Below are positions 49,831 to 61,203 of a DNA stretch of 64,000 bases, piece by piece. Every line of letters starts with the position of its first letter. The stretch's first letter is position 1. Where the stretch lies: NCBI RefSeq assembly GCF_022378355.1, contig NZ_JAKMAJ010000001.1, forward strand, positions 186,001 to 250,000, given 5' to 3'. The position numbers and the translations under genes are program-made. This DNA comes from Brenneria bubanii. GTDB taxonomy: Bacteria; Pseudomonadota; Gammaproteobacteria; Enterobacterales; Enterobacteriaceae. The notes beneath the pieces were generated by a model, which was not told the origin of the DNA, did no database searches, and saw nothing but the letters and a program-made list of their open reading frames with translations.

Positions 49831-51222
49831 TCATGCCTTATGCTTATCGGCCATGCTATCAACCCAGCTTTTCACCTGACGGCGAGAGATTTTAATTCCG
49901 CCGTTTTTCAGTTCCGCCGGTAGATGATAGTAAGCTATCGGGCGCTGAAATCCGGCCAACCGGGGCGACGCCCAATGACGCAGCGCATCCAGCGTCGTCG
50001 GTTCGGCTATTTCGACCACCGCGACCGGTCGCTGGCCAAACTCCACGTCATCAACCGGCACCACGCAGGCCTGCTGGACATCGGGATGCGTCAGCAGTAC
50101 CGATTCAATATTTTCCGGCTGAACGCCCTCGCCGCCGCTGAAGAACTGGTTATCGAGACGTCCCAGAATCCGCCATTCGCCATCGGCGAAACTGCCGCAA
50201 TCCCGGGTGTGAAACCATCCCTCGTCATCGACCAACGACGAAAGCTGCCCATCCCGCCAGTACCCCGACGCCAAGGTGGCGCCCCGCAGATGCACCTCGC
50301 CGTCCACCAGCCGGATTTCCCGTCCGGACAATGGCGTCCCCACGCCGCTTCGCCCGTCGGCGCGCTTGGCGCACACCGTAGAGGCCAGCTCGGTCAGGCC
50401 ATAGCCGCACCAGCAGCCGATACCCAGCGCCTCCGCCTGGCGCGTTAACGCCTGCGGAATCATCGCCCCGCCCAGCAGCACCGCCCTCAACTCGGTCGGC
50501 AAGGCATTTTGCGACAGCAACCGCCACAGCTGCGTCGGCACCAGCGATGCGTGCGTACAACCGCGTAACGCCGACGCCAGAGGCCGGTTCACGCTTACAG
50601 CGACGGCGGCGCCGGCCGCCAGCCAGCGCCACAGGATCCCCTGACCTGAAACATGGAACAGCGGCAATGACAGCAGCCAGCTGTCGCCAGGGGCAAACGA
50701 CATCATATTCAATACCCCTTCGGCGCTGATCAGATGGGCGGCAAACGTATGCGCAGCCGCCTTGGGTACGCCGCTGGAGCCGGAAGTTAGCGTCAAGGTC
50801 GCCAACTGTTGCGGTCGCCAGGGGCGCACCGCGCAAGAAGAGAACCGCTCAGCGGATTCATGCTGTAAGGCGCCGATGCCGGTCGGCCAGGAATGTTCAT
50901 TCAGGCATAGCCCGTAAGCGATATCAAGGGAGCGCAGCAGAGAGTGGGTTAATGATTCGGGCAACTGCGGATTCAACGGCAGCAGACGCGCGCCGCATTG
51001 CAATAGCGCAAGGTAACAAAACAGCATCGTTGCGCTGTTCTTGCCTCGCAACGCAACGCCGCAGCCTGGCGTGACGCCCTGTCGTTCAAAACAGGCCGCC
51101 AGTTGATTAATCCGGGAGGCCACCTGCCGCCACGACCAACGGACGTCATCGTCAATCAGCGCGGTACGCTGCGGCGCCTTCCCGGCCCAATAATGCCAGG
51201 GCCAGTCGTTCAGGATTGCCAT
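49831..51222 (-). CDS. menE: o-Succinylbenzoate-CoA ligase
   Basis: 463 residues. Acyl-adenylate ligase: P-loop [20 protein letters not shown], and the C-terminal [11 protein letters not shown] lysine motif. It makes OSB-CoA in menaquinone synthesis. Its start overlaps menC by 13 bases. Last gene of menD-H-B-C-E. Confidence 0.95.
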   Translation of the reverse strand: MAILNDWPWHYWAGKAPQRTALIDDDVRWSWRQVASRINQLAACFERQGVTPGCGVALRGKNSATMLFCYLALLQCGARLLPLNPQLPESLTHSLLRSLDIAYGLCLNEHSWPTGIGALQHESAERFSSCAVRPWRPQQLATLTLTSGSSGVPKAAAHTFAAHLISAEGVLNMMSFAPGDSWLLSLPLFHVSGQGILWRWLAAGAAVAVSVNRPLASALRGCTHASLVPTQLWRLLSQNALPTELRAVLLGGAMIPQALTRQAEALGIGCWCGYGLTELASTVCAKRADGRSGVGTPLSGREIRLVDGEVHLRGATLASGYWRDGQLSSLVDDEGWFHTRDCGSFADGEWRILGRLDNQFFSGGEGVQPENIESVLLTHPDVQQACVVPVDDVEFGQRPVAVVEIAEPTTLDALRHWASPRLAGFQRPIAYYHLPAELKNGGIKISRRQVKSWVDSMADKHKA

Positions 51223-52181
51223 ACCCGTTCCAGTTGCCCGACGGTCAACAGCGGTAATGCGCTTTCCGGCCAGCGTTTGACCACCTGCGCCTGCATCAAC
51301 GTCAGCGTATCCAGACCGGGAACGACGTCGGGCGTCAGCCAGCGCGCCAGCCGCGCCAGCTGGGTTAGCCCCAGACTGGACTCGATACTGGAACTGATCA
51401 CCGCCGTCAGCCCGGCCTGATGCGCTTGCTCAATAAGCCGCCGACAACGCGTCAGGCTGCCGACCAGCGTGGGTTTTATCACAATTGCGCTAACGCCCGG
51501 CTCCGCCTCAACCCGGAAATCAGCCTCGCGAACGCTTTCATCCCAGGCGATATTAATGCCGGTTTCCCGCGCAAACTCACGGGAATCCTGACGCGTTTTA
51601 CAGGGTTCTTCCAGAAAAGCGATACGTGAACGCAGCGCCGGATTCACATAGCGGGCAAAACCATCGGCTTTGGCGCGCGTCCAGCTGCGATTGGCATCCA
51701 GCCGCAGCTTGAGATCAGGCAGAGCCTCCAGCAGCATATTCACGATCATGCCGTCACGCACCGCTTCATACAGACCGACCTTAACCTTGGCGACCTTTTC
51801 ACCCGGCAGCCCCTGAAGCATGGCGAACAGTTCATCGGGATCGCCGTTGCACAGCGGCGCCTTACGATAGTCCGCCGTCTCCGGCAGCCGTTGTTCCAGT
51901 TCGGCCTGAGCACAGCTCAGACCAAAGGCGACGGAGGGAGGGAGGTCATCGGCCAGCGTACCGCCGGCGACCCAATGCCGTAGCTGAGCCAGCGTCGCCG
52001 ACTCGGCCTCCGTCAGCGTCTCCACGCTGAACTCAGGCAATGGCGCAATCTCGCCCCACCCCTGCGCTTCGTCCTGTTGCAGATGAACGATTAGCCCATC
52101 GCGACTTTTCAGGCGCTGATTACGCAGCACCACGCCGGCTTCCATCGGTACGCTATAGCGATAAACCTTAACCTGACGCAT
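51210..52181 (-). CDS. menC: o-Succinylbenzoate synthase
   Basis: 323 residues (E. coli 320). Enolase superfamily: it dehydrates SHCHC to OSB. Metal ligands in LRLDANRSW and FLEEPC, catalytic lysine in VAKVKVG and VIKPTLVGS. It starts in a 1-base overlap with the menB stop (TAATG). Confidence 0.95.
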   Translation of the reverse strand: MRQVKVYRYSVPMEAGVVLRNQRLKSRDGLIVHLQQDEAQGWGEIAPLPEFSVETLTEAESATLAQLRHWVAGGTLADDLPPSVAFGLSCAQAELEQRLPETADYRKAPLCNGDPDELFAMLQGLPGEKVAKVKVGLYEAVRDGMIVNMLLEALPDLKLRLDANRSWTRAKADGFARYVNPALRSRIAFLEEPCKTRQDSREFARETGINIAWDESVREADFRVEAEPGVSAIVIKPTLVGSLTRCRRLIEQAHQAGLTAVISSSIESSLGLTQLARLARWLTPDVVPGLDTLTLMQAQVVKRWPESALPLLTVGQLERVWQS

Positions 52182-53038
52182 TACGGATTCCGTTTGAATT
52201 TACTGAAATCGGGCTGACGTTTTTCGTTGAAGGCATTACGACCTTCCTGTCCTTCATCGGTCATATAGAACAGCATGGTGGCGTTGCCGGCCAGTTCCTG
52301 TAATCCAGCCTGACCGTCACAGTCCGCATTCAACGCCGCTTTCAGACAGCGCAACGCCATCGGGCTGTTCTGCAACATTTCACGACACCAGCGAACCGTC
52401 TCTTTTTCCAGCTCGGCTAACGGCACAACGGTGTTGACCAGCCCCATATCCAATGCCTGAGCGGCGTCATACTGACGGCACAAGAACCAGATTTCACGGG
52501 CTTTTTTCTGTCCGACGATACGCGCCATATAAGACGCGCCCCATCCGCCGTCAAAGGATCCTACACGCGGTCCGGTCTGGCCGAACATGGCGTTTTCCGC
52601 CGCGATGGTCAGATCGCACATCATATGCAGCACGTGCCCGCCGCCAATTGAGTAGCCGGCCACCATCGCCACTACCGGTTTCGGGCAGGTGCGGATTTGG
52701 CGCTGAAAATCCAGCACGTTCAAATGATGCACGCCGCTGTCATCCTGATAACCGCCGTAATCCCCGCGCACTTTCTGATCGCCGCCGGAGCAAAAGGCTT
52801 TGTCGCCCGCGCCGGTCAGAATAATAACGCCGATGCCGTCGTCGTAACGGGCATTTTCCAAGGCCTGAAGCATTTCCTTCACCGTCAGCGGGCGAAAGGC
52901 ATTACGCACCTGAGGACGATTAATGGTGATTTTGGCGATGCCGTCAGTGGATTTGTGATACAGAATGTCGACGAAATCACCGCTGCAATCGTGCCATTCT
53001 ACCGGGGCATAAAGCAGTTCTTCACTGGGATAAAGCAT
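52181..53038 (-). CDS. menB: 1,4-Dihydroxy-2-naphthoyl-CoA synthase
   Basis: 285 residues, identical in length to E. coli and one of the most conserved proteins in the window. Crotonase fold: oxyanion loop [15 protein letters not shown] and GYSIGGGH. It cyclises OSB-CoA. Five bases separate it from menH. Confidence 0.98.
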   Translation of the reverse strand: MLYPSEELLYAPVEWHDCSGDFVDILYHKSTDGIAKITINRPQVRNAFRPLTVKEMLQALENARYDDGIGVIILTGAGDKAFCSGGDQKVRGDYGGYQDDSGVHHLNVLDFQRQIRTCPKPVVAMVAGYSIGGGHVLHMMCDLTIAAENAMFGQTGPRVGSFDGGWGASYMARIVGQKKAREIWFLCRQYDAAQALDMGLVNTVVPLAELEKETVRWCREMLQNSPMALRCLKAALNADCDGQAGLQELAGNATMLFYMTDEGQEGRNAFNEKRQPDFSKFKRNP

Positions 53039-53043
53039 AATAA

Positions 53044-53829
53044 TTAATCCTTAACGGGATGCGAAATGAAAGAAAGTATCCGCGCGGCATACTCCGCCGG
53101 ATTGGCTAAATGGGCGTTATGACCGGCCTGAGACACGGTCAGTAACGGCAGGTTATACTGTTTTGCCAGCGTTTGAAATTTAGCGTCCCGCTCGCCGCAC
53201 AGGTAGGCAAAAGGGAAAGTCAGTTGCCGGAGCGCTTCCCCTAACCAGGGCTGATGCCCAAGCGAGGTAGCCTCCAGCATCGCGGCGACCGCGGCGCCGT
53301 CGTTATGGCGGCGTCTGGCCACCAGACTGGCGCGCTGAGCGGCGTTCAAATCAGCAAACACCGCCTGCTGATACCAGTCCGTCAACACCGCCTCAAGGGG
53401 ATCCTGGCGAAAACGCGCGGCCCAGCCGGCATCATGCAAGCGGCGCGCTTCACATAATCGCGGCTGCGCGAGACCGGGGTTTCCTCCTTCGACCAATAGC
53501 CCCTTGATGCCGTCTGACGGCCCGCAGCAAGCATGATACATAGCGACGCGACCGCCCAGCGAATAACCCAGCAACCAAAACGCGTCGATCCCCTGCCGTT
53601 GCAAAGTCGCGGTTAACTGCCGGCTGATCTGCGCAAAACCGCGCGTACTGACGTCGCGCGATCCGCCATGTCCAGGCAAATCCACCAGCAGCATGGGCCA
53701 GTCGTTGAAAAAAGGCGTGATTGGCCGCCAGTCTTCGCCGCTGCCCAACAAACCATGCAGACACACCAGCCACGGTCGCGAGGGAGAGATATCGCCGCGG
53801 GTTATTTTATCGCAGCGCAGCGTTACCAC
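53044..53829 (-). CDS. menH: SHCHC synthase MenH
   Basis: 261 residues from a GTG ending 53829 that overlaps the menD stop by 7 bases; this gives a short leader before [16 protein letters not shown], in line with E. coli. Alpha/beta hydrolase: nucleophile GYSLGGRV, Asp in LCGERDAKF, His in SQAGHNAH. It eliminates pyruvate from SEPHCHC. A much longer in-frame extension up to 54609 lies wholly inside menD and is not a gene. Confidence 0.92.
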   Translation of the reverse strand: MVTLRCDKITRGDISPSRPWLVCLHGLLGSGEDWRPITPFFNDWPMLLVDLPGHGGSRDVSTRGFAQISRQLTATLQRQGIDAFWLLGYSLGGRVAMYHACCGPSDGIKGLLVEGGNPGLAQPRLCEARRLHDAGWAARFRQDPLEAVLTDWYQQAVFADLNAAQRASLVARRRHNDGAAVAAMLEATSLGHQPWLGEALRQLTFPFAYLCGERDAKFQTLAKQYNLPLLTVSQAGHNAHLANPAEYAARILSFISHPVKD

Positions 53830-55499
53830 GTCGCCGCCTGCGAGACCAAGGCGTTCAGGGTTTGCGCCCCGTCTTGCGGCGGTACGATAACCTCCACCAG
53901 CGTCACGCCGCCCTGCGCCCACCCCAAGGCAACCGCCTCGGCCACCTGGCGCCAATTTTGCGCACGCACATAGCCAAGGCCGAACATGGCGGCGGCATGA
54001 CCAAATTCCACATTTTGCGGCATACAGTAAAACCTCTCTCGATATGCCGCCGGCGTCGGCAGCAGGGAAAAGATCTGACCGCCATTGTTGTTGACCACTA
54101 TTAATACCAGCGGCGCCGGAGCCTGGCGCAACAGGGCCAGGGCATTCAGATCGTACAGCGCAGAAAGATCGCCCAGAATCCCCAGCGTCGCGCGCTGGTT
54201 GCCACGCTGTACGCCGGCCAGCGTAGAAATTAAACCATCGATGCCGCTGGCGCCGCGATTGCCATACACCGGATACGCCGCCGGCAGTTGCGCCAACGCA
54301 TCGATAAGGCGGATCGACAGACTGTTGCCGACGAATAACTGCCCTTGCGGCGGCAATAGTTCGGGTATGCGTTGCGCCAATTGCGCTTCGCCAAAGCCGG
54401 CCGCCAGATGCGCCGCGACCCGCAGTCGGACACGATGCGCTATCGCCGTTAAATCGTCGGCCCAGGGCGCCTGCGTCGACGGCGGATGCGCGGTGATCCA
54501 GTCGCCGATATCGGCGATCAGACGACGTCCGCGATGATGAGCCGGATCCAAGCGGCCGGGCAGCGCGTCGATCAGCCAAAACTCCCGAGGCTGGCAGCGC
54601 GCCTGCCATTGCAACAGACGCTTGCCGGTCAGATTTCCGCCGAACTGTATGACAATGTCCGCCTGCCGCAGTCGTTCAAGCGCCGCCGGGCAAGCCAGCC
54701 AGATATCGGCGCAGGGTAATGGTTGGCCACTTTGCGACAACACATCGCCAATCAACGGCCAGCCGAGCGCGCTCGCCCATTGCGCTATCTGCGCGCCCTG
54801 CCGCGGGCCGACGTTGCCGGCAATCACCACGCCGCGTTTCTGCCGCCACTCCGCCCAGTCGGGCTGAACCATCAACGCGCGCGGCTGCATCTCTCGCAGC
54901 CACGGCTGGCGGCTTTGCCGCCAGTCGCCCAGCGCCGCCAGCCAATCGGAGTAGGCATCGTCTTTATCCGCGCCATATAACGGCTCGGCGAAGGGACAAT
55001 TGATGTGTAGCGCGCCCTGAGTCAGCGCGGCCATGGCGCTATCCACCGCCGAAACCAGCCAGCGGGCGGGGATATCCGGCGTGGGACGCGGCAGTTCCAG
55101 CGTCCGCGTTGGGTGAGAGGCATATAGCCCTTGCTGGCGAATGGCCTGATTGGCGCCGCAGTCAATCAATTCCGGGGGACGGTCGGCCGTCAGCACGATC
55201 AGACGTTCGCCGGTCAATCCCGCTTCAATAATCGCCGGGTAAAGATTCGCCGCCGCCGTACCGGAGGTCACGATAATGGCGACAGGCTGGCGGCTGGTTT
55301 TTGCCAATCCCAGCGCTAAATGTCCTAAACCGCGTTCGTCGAAATGGGTGTGGCGAATCAACGCGCCGTGTTCGGCCGCGGACAAGGTCAGCGGAGTGGA
55401 GCGGGAGCCGGGCGCGATGCAGATATGGCGAACGCCATGGCGGGTGAGCGCTTCAAGCAGCAATGCGGCCCAGCGCCGATTAAATACACTTGTTGACAT
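53823..55499 (-). CDS. menD: SEPHCHC synthase MenD
   Basis: 558 residues (E. coli 556), start [22 protein letters not shown] (ATG at 55499; a second ATG at 55502). Thiamine-diphosphate enzyme: catalytic Glu in [10 protein letters not shown]...HFDERGLG, ThDP/Mg motif [15 protein letters not shown]...VVNNNGG. It joins 2-oxoglutarate to isochorismate. It is separated from menF by about 210 bases holding palindromic copy D. Confidence 0.96.
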   Translation of the reverse strand: MSTSVFNRRWAALLLEALTRHGVRHICIAPGSRSTPLTLSAAEHGALIRHTHFDERGLGHLALGLAKTSRQPVAIIVTSGTAAANLYPAIIEAGLTGERLIVLTADRPPELIDCGANQAIRQQGLYASHPTRTLELPRPTPDIPARWLVSAVDSAMAALTQGALHINCPFAEPLYGADKDDAYSDWLAALGDWRQSRQPWLREMQPRALMVQPDWAEWRQKRGVVIAGNVGPRQGAQIAQWASALGWPLIGDVLSQSGQPLPCADIWLACPAALERLRQADIVIQFGGNLTGKRLLQWQARCQPREFWLIDALPGRLDPAHHRGRRLIADIGDWITAHPPSTQAPWADDLTAIAHRVRLRVAAHLAAGFGEAQLAQRIPELLPPQGQLFVGNSLSIRLIDALAQLPAAYPVYGNRGASGIDGLISTLAGVQRGNQRATLGILGDLSALYDLNALALLRQAPAPLVLIVVNNNGGQIFSLLPTPAAYRERFYCMPQNVEFGHAAAMFGLGYVRAQNWRQVAEAVALGWAQGGVTLVEVIVPPQDGAQTLNALVSQAATW

Positions 55500-55528
55500 C
55501 ATTCACTCGACAGCTCAGGTGGCGGACA

Positions 55529-55636
55529 ATCCCTTTCATCTTTCCAGTCGCACCGTGCCGGCCAGGCAGGCAGGGCGTCCCCGCGTTGGGGCTGCCGCTG
55601 GCCGCGTTTTCGCAACTCGAAATCATCGGGTATGTA
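55529..55636. repeat. dispersed palindromic element, copy D
   Basis: About 108 bases. Ends ATCCCTTTCATCTTTCCAG and CAACTCGAAATCATCGGGTAT, matching the ends of copies A-C in inverted orientation to each other. It lies between menF and menD, which are adjacent in E. coli, so it interrupts the men operon spacing. Confidence 0.75.
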
Positions 55637-55709
55637 GTAGTAACGCGTTTCTTCCACAGTGCCGACTGTGATATAAACCGGCACCTTACACAACAGACAT
55701 AAAACAAAA

Positions 55710-57038
55710 CTATGACATATCGCCCTCTAACAGGGATTTTAACCCGGAAACCTTATTTTCCAGCTCCTGCCATTCTTGTTCCGCATCGGAACCGGCCACA
55801 ATGCCGGCGCCGGCATAGAGTTTCAGAATATTGCCGCTGATTTCCGCCGAACGCAGCGCCACGCAAAATTCTGACTGTCGGCGAGAGAGATAACCGGCGG
55901 AACCGGAATACCAGCCGCGATCGAACGGCTCGTGTTGCATAATAAAACGGCGGGCCACCGCTCTGGGCAGACCGGCCACCGCCGCCGTGGGCTGTAAATC
56001 ATCAAGGCAGGCGGCATCCGACGTCGCCGTCAGCGTCGCCCGAATGGCGCGGCGCAGGTGCTGCACCTTGCGCAAACGAACGATTTCCGGCACCATCACC
56101 TCCAGCGCTTGCGCGGACTGGCGCAGGCGCTGGCAGATATCATCAACCACCAGCATGTTTTCCCGTTGGTTTTTCGTATCCTTCATCAGCCAGTCGGCAA
56201 GCGCCGCGGCTTTGCGTTCGTCTTTATCACTCGCCACCGTACCGGCCAGCGCCTCGGTTTCAAGCTGCGCATCACAGCGGCGATAAAGTCGCTCAGGGCT
56301 GGAGCCGAGGAATGCCTGCTTGGCGTCATGCGCCAGCATAAAATGGAAACAGCGGTGGTTGACGGCTCGACTGGCCGCCATAAACGTCGTCGCCTGCAAC
56401 GGCTGATCCAGCGTTAGCGTGGTTGTTCTCGCCAGCACCACTTTGTCCATCTCGCCCGCCGTGATGTCGCGCAACGCCGCCTGTATCAGGCCATCCCAGT
56501 GTCGGCGGTCCGGCTGATGCGCCGCCGTTTTGATCGTCCGGTGCAAAGGCGGCTGCGGGCGCATTGGCAACAGAAAATCGATGAATGCCGAGGCTTCATC
56601 CGCATCCCGCTGCAACGACGTTTCACTGAATAAGTTAATTTGCAGGCTCAGGCTATTCCCCTGACGCCATAGCTCGATGCGAGGTAAAAAGAGGTAACCG
56701 GGGGATAGGTTTTGTGCATGCTCGCGGCCCCTTTGATTAAACGCATTCAGCCCCCAGATGCGAACATCCTGCCCGCAATGATGTCGCGCAAGGAACTTTT
56801 CCGCATCCCGAATATGATGAAAACCGCACGCTCGTCCACAGACCGCGGCCTCTTCATTTTCCTGACGATGCTGCCAGTAAAACTGCGGATAGGCAGGTTG
56901 TGTCGCCAGCCACGGCAATAACTCAGCCGGTTTGCTGATCGCCAATGAGCCCGTCAACTGTCTGAATCCCGCATCTATCGGCTGTGGCTTGCGCAAATCC
57001 TGCTGCATGCGGCGCAGCAAGTCGGAAAATTGTCTCAA
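55710..57038 (-). CDS. menF: Isochorismate synthase MenF
   Basis: 442 residues from a TTG at 57038; an internal ATG (codon 11, 57008) is the alternative because neither has a strong ribosome site. Chorismate-binding fold: LQPTAAVAGLP, GWYSGSAGYL, and YAGAGIVAGSDAEQEWQE with metal-binding Glu. It turns chorismate to isochorismate for menaquinone. An entC-type role is less likely given the men neighbours. Confidence 0.93.
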   Translation of the reverse strand: MRQFSDLLRRMQQDLRKPQPIDAGFRQLTGSLAISKPAELLPWLATQPAYPQFYWQHRQENEEAAVCGRACGFHHIRDAEKFLARHHCGQDVRIWGLNAFNQRGREHAQNLSPGYLFLPRIELWRQGNSLSLQINLFSETSLQRDADEASAFIDFLLPMRPQPPLHRTIKTAAHQPDRRHWDGLIQAALRDITAGEMDKVVLARTTTLTLDQPLQATTFMAASRAVNHRCFHFMLAHDAKQAFLGSSPERLYRRCDAQLETEALAGTVASDKDERKAAALADWLMKDTKNQRENMLVVDDICQRLRQSAQALEVMVPEIVRLRKVQHLRRAIRATLTATSDAACLDDLQPTAAVAGLPRAVARRFIMQHEPFDRGWYSGSAGYLSRRQSEFCVALRSAEISGNILKLYAGAGIVAGSDAEQEWQELENKVSGLKSLLEGDMS

Positions 57039-57347
57039 CGTAGCCCCAAAACCCTAACCTAAAGTACGGGATTATACGGGAAAAAAACGGGCTGTGGGTG
57101 AGAGGTTATTCAGGATAAAAGGAATAATCCGAACAACCAATCCCATTTCCGTCTCGCTTTGCCGTCAGGTCCTCCCGCCCGATGATGTATCCCGGCCGGC
57201 GATCGCTCACATTTCGCACAACTTACGTTAACTTATCCGATAATTCCCTGCATCTTACGTGCAAAAATGACGAACTCTTCGATTCAGCAACTCAATTATG
57301 GTAGAAAGAAACCCCATTGCGTCTTTTAGGTATGTATCGTTCAGGTG
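57039..57347. other. menF - MFS transporter intergenic region
   Basis: 309 bases between divergent genes. No gene, repeat or clear operator recognised; it must hold promoters for menF (minus) and the exporter (plus). Some A/T-rich stretches occur near 57220-57300. Confidence 0.6.
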
Positions 57348-58514
57348 ATGAGTACAACACTGAATTCCGGGCAGTCCGTTAACCAGCAACAGCCAGGTAA
57401 AAAGGCGCAGGCGGCAACGCGTATTACTTTTTTCATCGCCGGGTTCGCCATGTCTTCCTGGGCGCCGCTGGTGCCCTTGGTCAAAGAACGCCTGGCAATC
57501 AACGACGCATCCCTGGGCGTGCTGCTGCTTTCTCTCGGGATTGGCTCCTTGCTGGCGATGCCGCTTACCGGCCTGTTAAGCGGCAAACTGGGCTGTCGCA
57601 CCGTCATATTGATGGCCGGCGCATTGCTCTGCCTGGTATTGCCGCTGCTGACGCAGGCGGATACGCTGCCGCAGATGGCCATTGTGCTGCTTTTTTTCGG
57701 CGCGACCATCGGCATGATTGACGTATCGATGAATATTCAGGCGGTTATTGTCGAACAGGCCAGCGGCCGGGCGATGATGTCCGGGTTTCACGGTTTTTTC
57801 AGCGTGGGCGGCATCGCCGGCGCTGGCGGCGTCAGTGCGTTGCTGTGGCTGGGCCTGTCGCCGGTGGCGGCGATGCTGACGATTGTCGCCCTGGTTCTGA
57901 TGCTGCTCGCTTCGGCGCAGAGCCACCTGCTGCGCACCACCAAAGAAGCCGATAAAACGCCGCTGTTTGTCATCCCGCGTGGCGGGATCATGTTTATCGG
58001 TCTGCTGTGTTTTATTATGTTTTTGGCTGAAGGCGCGATTCTGGACTGGAGCGCACTGTTTTTAAACGCCGAACGCGGTCTGAACAGCGCGCAATCAGGC
58101 ATGGGTTATGCCGCGTTTTCCGTGGCGATGACGTTGGGCCGGCTCAATGGCGACCGCATCGTCAACGCGCTGGGGCGTTTTACCATGATGGCCGGCGGCA
58201 GCCTGTGCGCCGCCTTGGGTCTGCTGCTGGCCATTAGTATCGACAACGCGATAACCTCGATTTTTGGTTTTGTCATGGTGGGCATCGGGGCGTCAAACGT
58301 GGTGCCGATTCTGTTTAGCGCCGCAGGTAATCAAAAAGTCATGCCGGCCAATCTGGCGATCGCGTCGATTACCACCGTCGGTTACGCCGGCATTCTGATT
58401 GGCCCGACGCTGCTGGGCTTTATCGCGCAAATCAGCGACCTGGCACTGGCGTTTGGCTGCGTCGCGCTATTGTTATTGCTCGTCAGCCTCAGCGCGCGCG
58501 CTGTTATCCGTTAA
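57348..58514 (+). CDS. MFS transporter, YbjJ-like
   Basis: 388 residues from the ATG at 57348 (GTG three bases earlier). Twelve TM helices; MFS motif GLLSGKLGCRTV between TM2 and TM3, and the FFGATIGMIDVSMNIQ segment common to YbjJ-type proteins. Substrate unknown. It ends 16 bases before rcsD and shares its orientation, so co-transcription with rcsD is possible. Confidence 0.82.
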   Translation: MSTTLNSGQSVNQQQPGKKAQAATRITFFIAGFAMSSWAPLVPLVKERLAINDASLGVLLLSLGIGSLLAMPLTGLLSGKLGCRTVILMAGALLCLVLPLLTQADTLPQMAIVLLFFGATIGMIDVSMNIQAVIVEQASGRAMMSGFHGFFSVGGIAGAGGVSALLWLGLSPVAAMLTIVALVLMLLASAQSHLLRTTKEADKTPLFVIPRGGIMFIGLLCFIMFLAEGAILDWSALFLNAERGLNSAQSGMGYAAFSVAMTLGRLNGDRIVNALGRFTMMAGGSLCAALGLLLAISIDNAITSIFGFVMVGIGASNVVPILFSAAGNQKVMPANLAIASITTVGYAGILIGPTLLGFIAQISDLALAFGCVALLLLLVSLSARAVIR

Positions 58515-58530
58515 TCAGGAGCGTTAATCA

Positions 58531-61203
58531 ATGCCCGCAATAATAATGCGCTACTTTTCCCTGTTCATCGTGCTGTTGCTGCTAACCACCGGCACCTTTA
58601 GCTATAACTACCTTAGTAGCTGGCTAATCAATAAAAAACACGCATTGACCGATATTGCTCAGGGTGTACAAAAGCGCATTGATACCTATCGTTTTTTTAC
58701 TTATCAAATTTATGGCAGCCTGAATGGCGAACCGCATGCCGGCGCCAACATCAACGCCATCAGCCTGATGCCCGATGTCTTTTACGTCGAAAAAAATGAT
58801 CAAAAAACCGATGCCCTGATCTTCGGTCAACACGACGCCTCGACCTTGAATTCCGTATACCGCATATCGCGCTATCTGGATATTCTGTGGGGGGCGGAAA
58901 ACGATGTCTATTCCATGTACTACCTTAACGGCATCGATAACAGCCTGACGATGATCTCGACCCAAACGTTGAAGGACATCTCATCCCAGTTCCGGGGAAG
59001 CTATATCACCGCGATAGCGGAAGCGCGCCGCACCGAGATGCTACAGCAGGCCAATGCACTGGACGAACGTGAAAGTTTTTCCCCTATTCGCAAGCTGCGC
59101 TTTTACAACAACTACTATTTTACGCTCCGCACAACCTTTAATCAGCCCGGTCATCTGGCGACCATCATCGCTTTCGACCTGCCGATTAACGACCTGATTC
59201 CTATCGACATGTCGCGTGAAAATTTCATTTTGCGCCAGGATACCTCTACCAATATCGATAATAATAGCGGCAGTGAAGACATCTCGGTGATTCAACTGAA
59301 CGGCTCGCTGATCGAAATATCTTCTCAGTTGATTAATGCGCCGGTAAAAATCGTCTTCCAGGTACCGATAAGAGTGCTGGTCCTCAACATGCTGAATAAT
59401 AATATTTGGCTGCTGGTGCTGAATCTGGCGCTTCTGCTGTTTGCCCTTTCCGGTCTTTTCCTTTTCCGCCGGAAATCTATTCATCCCGGCGAGAATATCT
59501 CCGAGCAGCAGAGCAACCTGTTGAATATTTATGATGAGACGATAGGCCGCATTCCGATGGGGGTGCTGATCTATGATTTCAGCAGCAACAAGGTCGTCAT
59601 GCAAAACGCGATTTCGGAAAGCCTGCTGCCGCATCTCAGCCTGCAGAAAATCACCAATATGGCCGATGAGCATCAGGGCATCGTTCAGGTGACGGTGAAT
59701 AATGAAATGTATGAAATTCGCCAATTTCGCAGCCAGTACTCGCCGGATTACTATCTCTTTTTACTGCGGGAGCAGGACAAGGAGATCCTGGTGAACAAAA
59801 AGCTCCAGCTTGCGCAGCGTGAATATGAGAAAAGCGTTCAGGCCAGAAAACGGTTGTTCAAAAATCTGCTTAGCGAAGTCAGACAGCCCCTGCTGTCCCT
59901 GCGTCAAAATACGCTTTCCCTTGCGCAAACCGCGGATATCGGCGAACGGCAGCGAACCATTCAGCAACTTTTAAACGATGCGGGCAACGCCATTGAATTA
60001 CTGGAAAATATCGAACTCCAGGAAAAACTGGAGATGCCGGAATGGCAGCCTGCGCACAATAGTTTCTCTCCCCTGGTCATGATCGATGATTTATTGCTGG
60101 AATTATTGCCCCAAATTAATCAGAAAGGGCTTTCCCTGTTTAATCACTACAAGCTGGATATAAATCGGACCTATTTAGGCGATCGGGAACTGCTGAAAAA
60201 GACGCTGTCGCTGCTGCTGAATTACGCCATTACCAATACCGACTACGGCAAGATCACGATGTCTACCGACTGCGATGAAAATAGCCCGGAAAAACTGACC
60301 ATACAAATCAGCGACACCGGCGCGGACATTTCCGGCAGCGAACAGGACAATCTCGACTATCCGTTTTTGCATCCGGAGACCGGCGATCGCTTTAGTAGAA
60401 ATTCCGGGCTGACGTTATTTTTGTGCAATCAACTCTGTAATAAACTCGGCGGCCGGCTGAACATTCACAATAAAACCGGGCTTGGAACGCACTATATTTT
60501 AACATTAACCTTGGAGCCAGAACCTCTGCCGATTGAGGAAGAAAAGCTGCTGGAGGATATTACCGTCTTACTGGATATCACTTCGGATGAAGTTCAGCAG
60601 ATCGTCAGCCGCCTGCTGACTGGCTGGGGAGCAAATTATTCGTTGACTGATGAACGTCAGATGAATCAATCGGCGGATTTGTGCATCACGGACGATCCGG
60701 GAAAAAATGCGGACTATTCCATATTGCTCCGGGGCGATGATACGGCGTTAATTTCTCTGGCGCCTCTACGGCTGCAGGCGAATTACAATATCAGCCAGCA
60801 ATTGCTGGAAGCGCTGCTTAAACTGATTGAGCAACAATTGGAAACGTCCGCGGATCCGTCGTCGACAGAAGAAAATAATGATACCGATGCTTACGCCAGT
60901 CAGCTGGCGGCAAGTGATTATTATTCTCTGTTTGTTGAGACAGTACCGGATGATTTAAAGAGGCTGTATACTGAAGCGGAAGATGGCGATTTTTTGTCAC
61001 TTGCGCAGACAGCGCATCGGTTGAAAGGCGTGTTTGCCATGTTAAATCTGCACCCTGGCAAACAACTGTGTGAGCAGTTGGAACAGCATATTACCGCGCA
61101 CGATAGTGTACAGATAGAAAGTAACCTTCATGAAATCGGTGAATTTGTCCGTTCATTATTACAGCAAGGTAGCCAACATATGAGTAACCAAAACGATGAG
61201 TAA
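58531..61203 (+). CDS. rcsD: RcsD, phosphotransfer protein of the Rcs phosphorelay
   Basis: 890 residues (E. coli 890). An N-terminal TM (LFIVLLLLTTGTFSY), periplasmic domain, second TM around residues 288-310 (NNIWLLVLNLALLLFALSGLFLF region), a degenerate kinase-like domain lacking the H-box His, an ABL domain, and a C-terminal HPt with His in QTAHRLKGVFAML near residue 842. It passes phosphate from RcsC to RcsB. AGGAG precedes the ATG. It overlaps rcsB by 8 bases. Confidence 0.95.
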   Translation: MPAIIMRYFSLFIVLLLLTTGTFSYNYLSSWLINKKHALTDIAQGVQKRIDTYRFFTYQIYGSLNGEPHAGANINAISLMPDVFYVEKNDQKTDALIFGQHDASTLNSVYRISRYLDILWGAENDVYSMYYLNGIDNSLTMISTQTLKDISSQFRGSYITAIAEARRTEMLQQANALDERESFSPIRKLRFYNNYYFTLRTTFNQPGHLATIIAFDLPINDLIPIDMSRENFILRQDTSTNIDNNSGSEDISVIQLNGSLIEISSQLINAPVKIVFQVPIRVLVLNMLNNNIWLLVLNLALLLFALSGLFLFRRKSIHPGENISEQQSNLLNIYDETIGRIPMGVLIYDFSSNKVVMQNAISESLLPHLSLQKITNMADEHQGIVQVTVNNEMYEIRQFRSQYSPDYYLFLLREQDKEILVNKKLQLAQREYEKSVQARKRLFKNLLSEVRQPLLSLRQNTLSLAQTADIGERQRTIQQLLNDAGNAIELLENIELQEKLEMPEWQPAHNSFSPLVMIDDLLLELLPQINQKGLSLFNHYKLDINRTYLGDRELLKKTLSLLLNYAITNTDYGKITMSTDCDENSPEKLTIQISDTGADISGSEQDNLDYPFLHPETGDRFSRNSGLTLFLCNQLCNKLGGRLNIHNKTGLGTHYILTLTLEPEPLPIEEEKLLEDITVLLDITSDEVQQIVSRLLTGWGANYSLTDERQMNQSADLCITDDPGKNADYSILLRGDDTALISLAPLRLQANYNISQQLLEALLKLIEQQLETSADPSSTEENNDTDAYASQLAASDYYSLFVETVPDDLKRLYTEAEDGDFLSLAQTAHRLKGVFAMLNLHPGKQLCEQLEQHITAHDSVQIESNLHEIGEFVRSLLQQGSQHMSNQNDE

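Noticed and set aside
53830-54609. Upstream extension of menH to 521 codons
   Set aside because: The extension lies inside menD on the same strand in another frame and gives an Arg/Gly/Ala-rich translation with no family match.
55480-55707. Overlapping short frames between menD and menF
   Set aside because: They translate the palindromic element and have no protein-like features.
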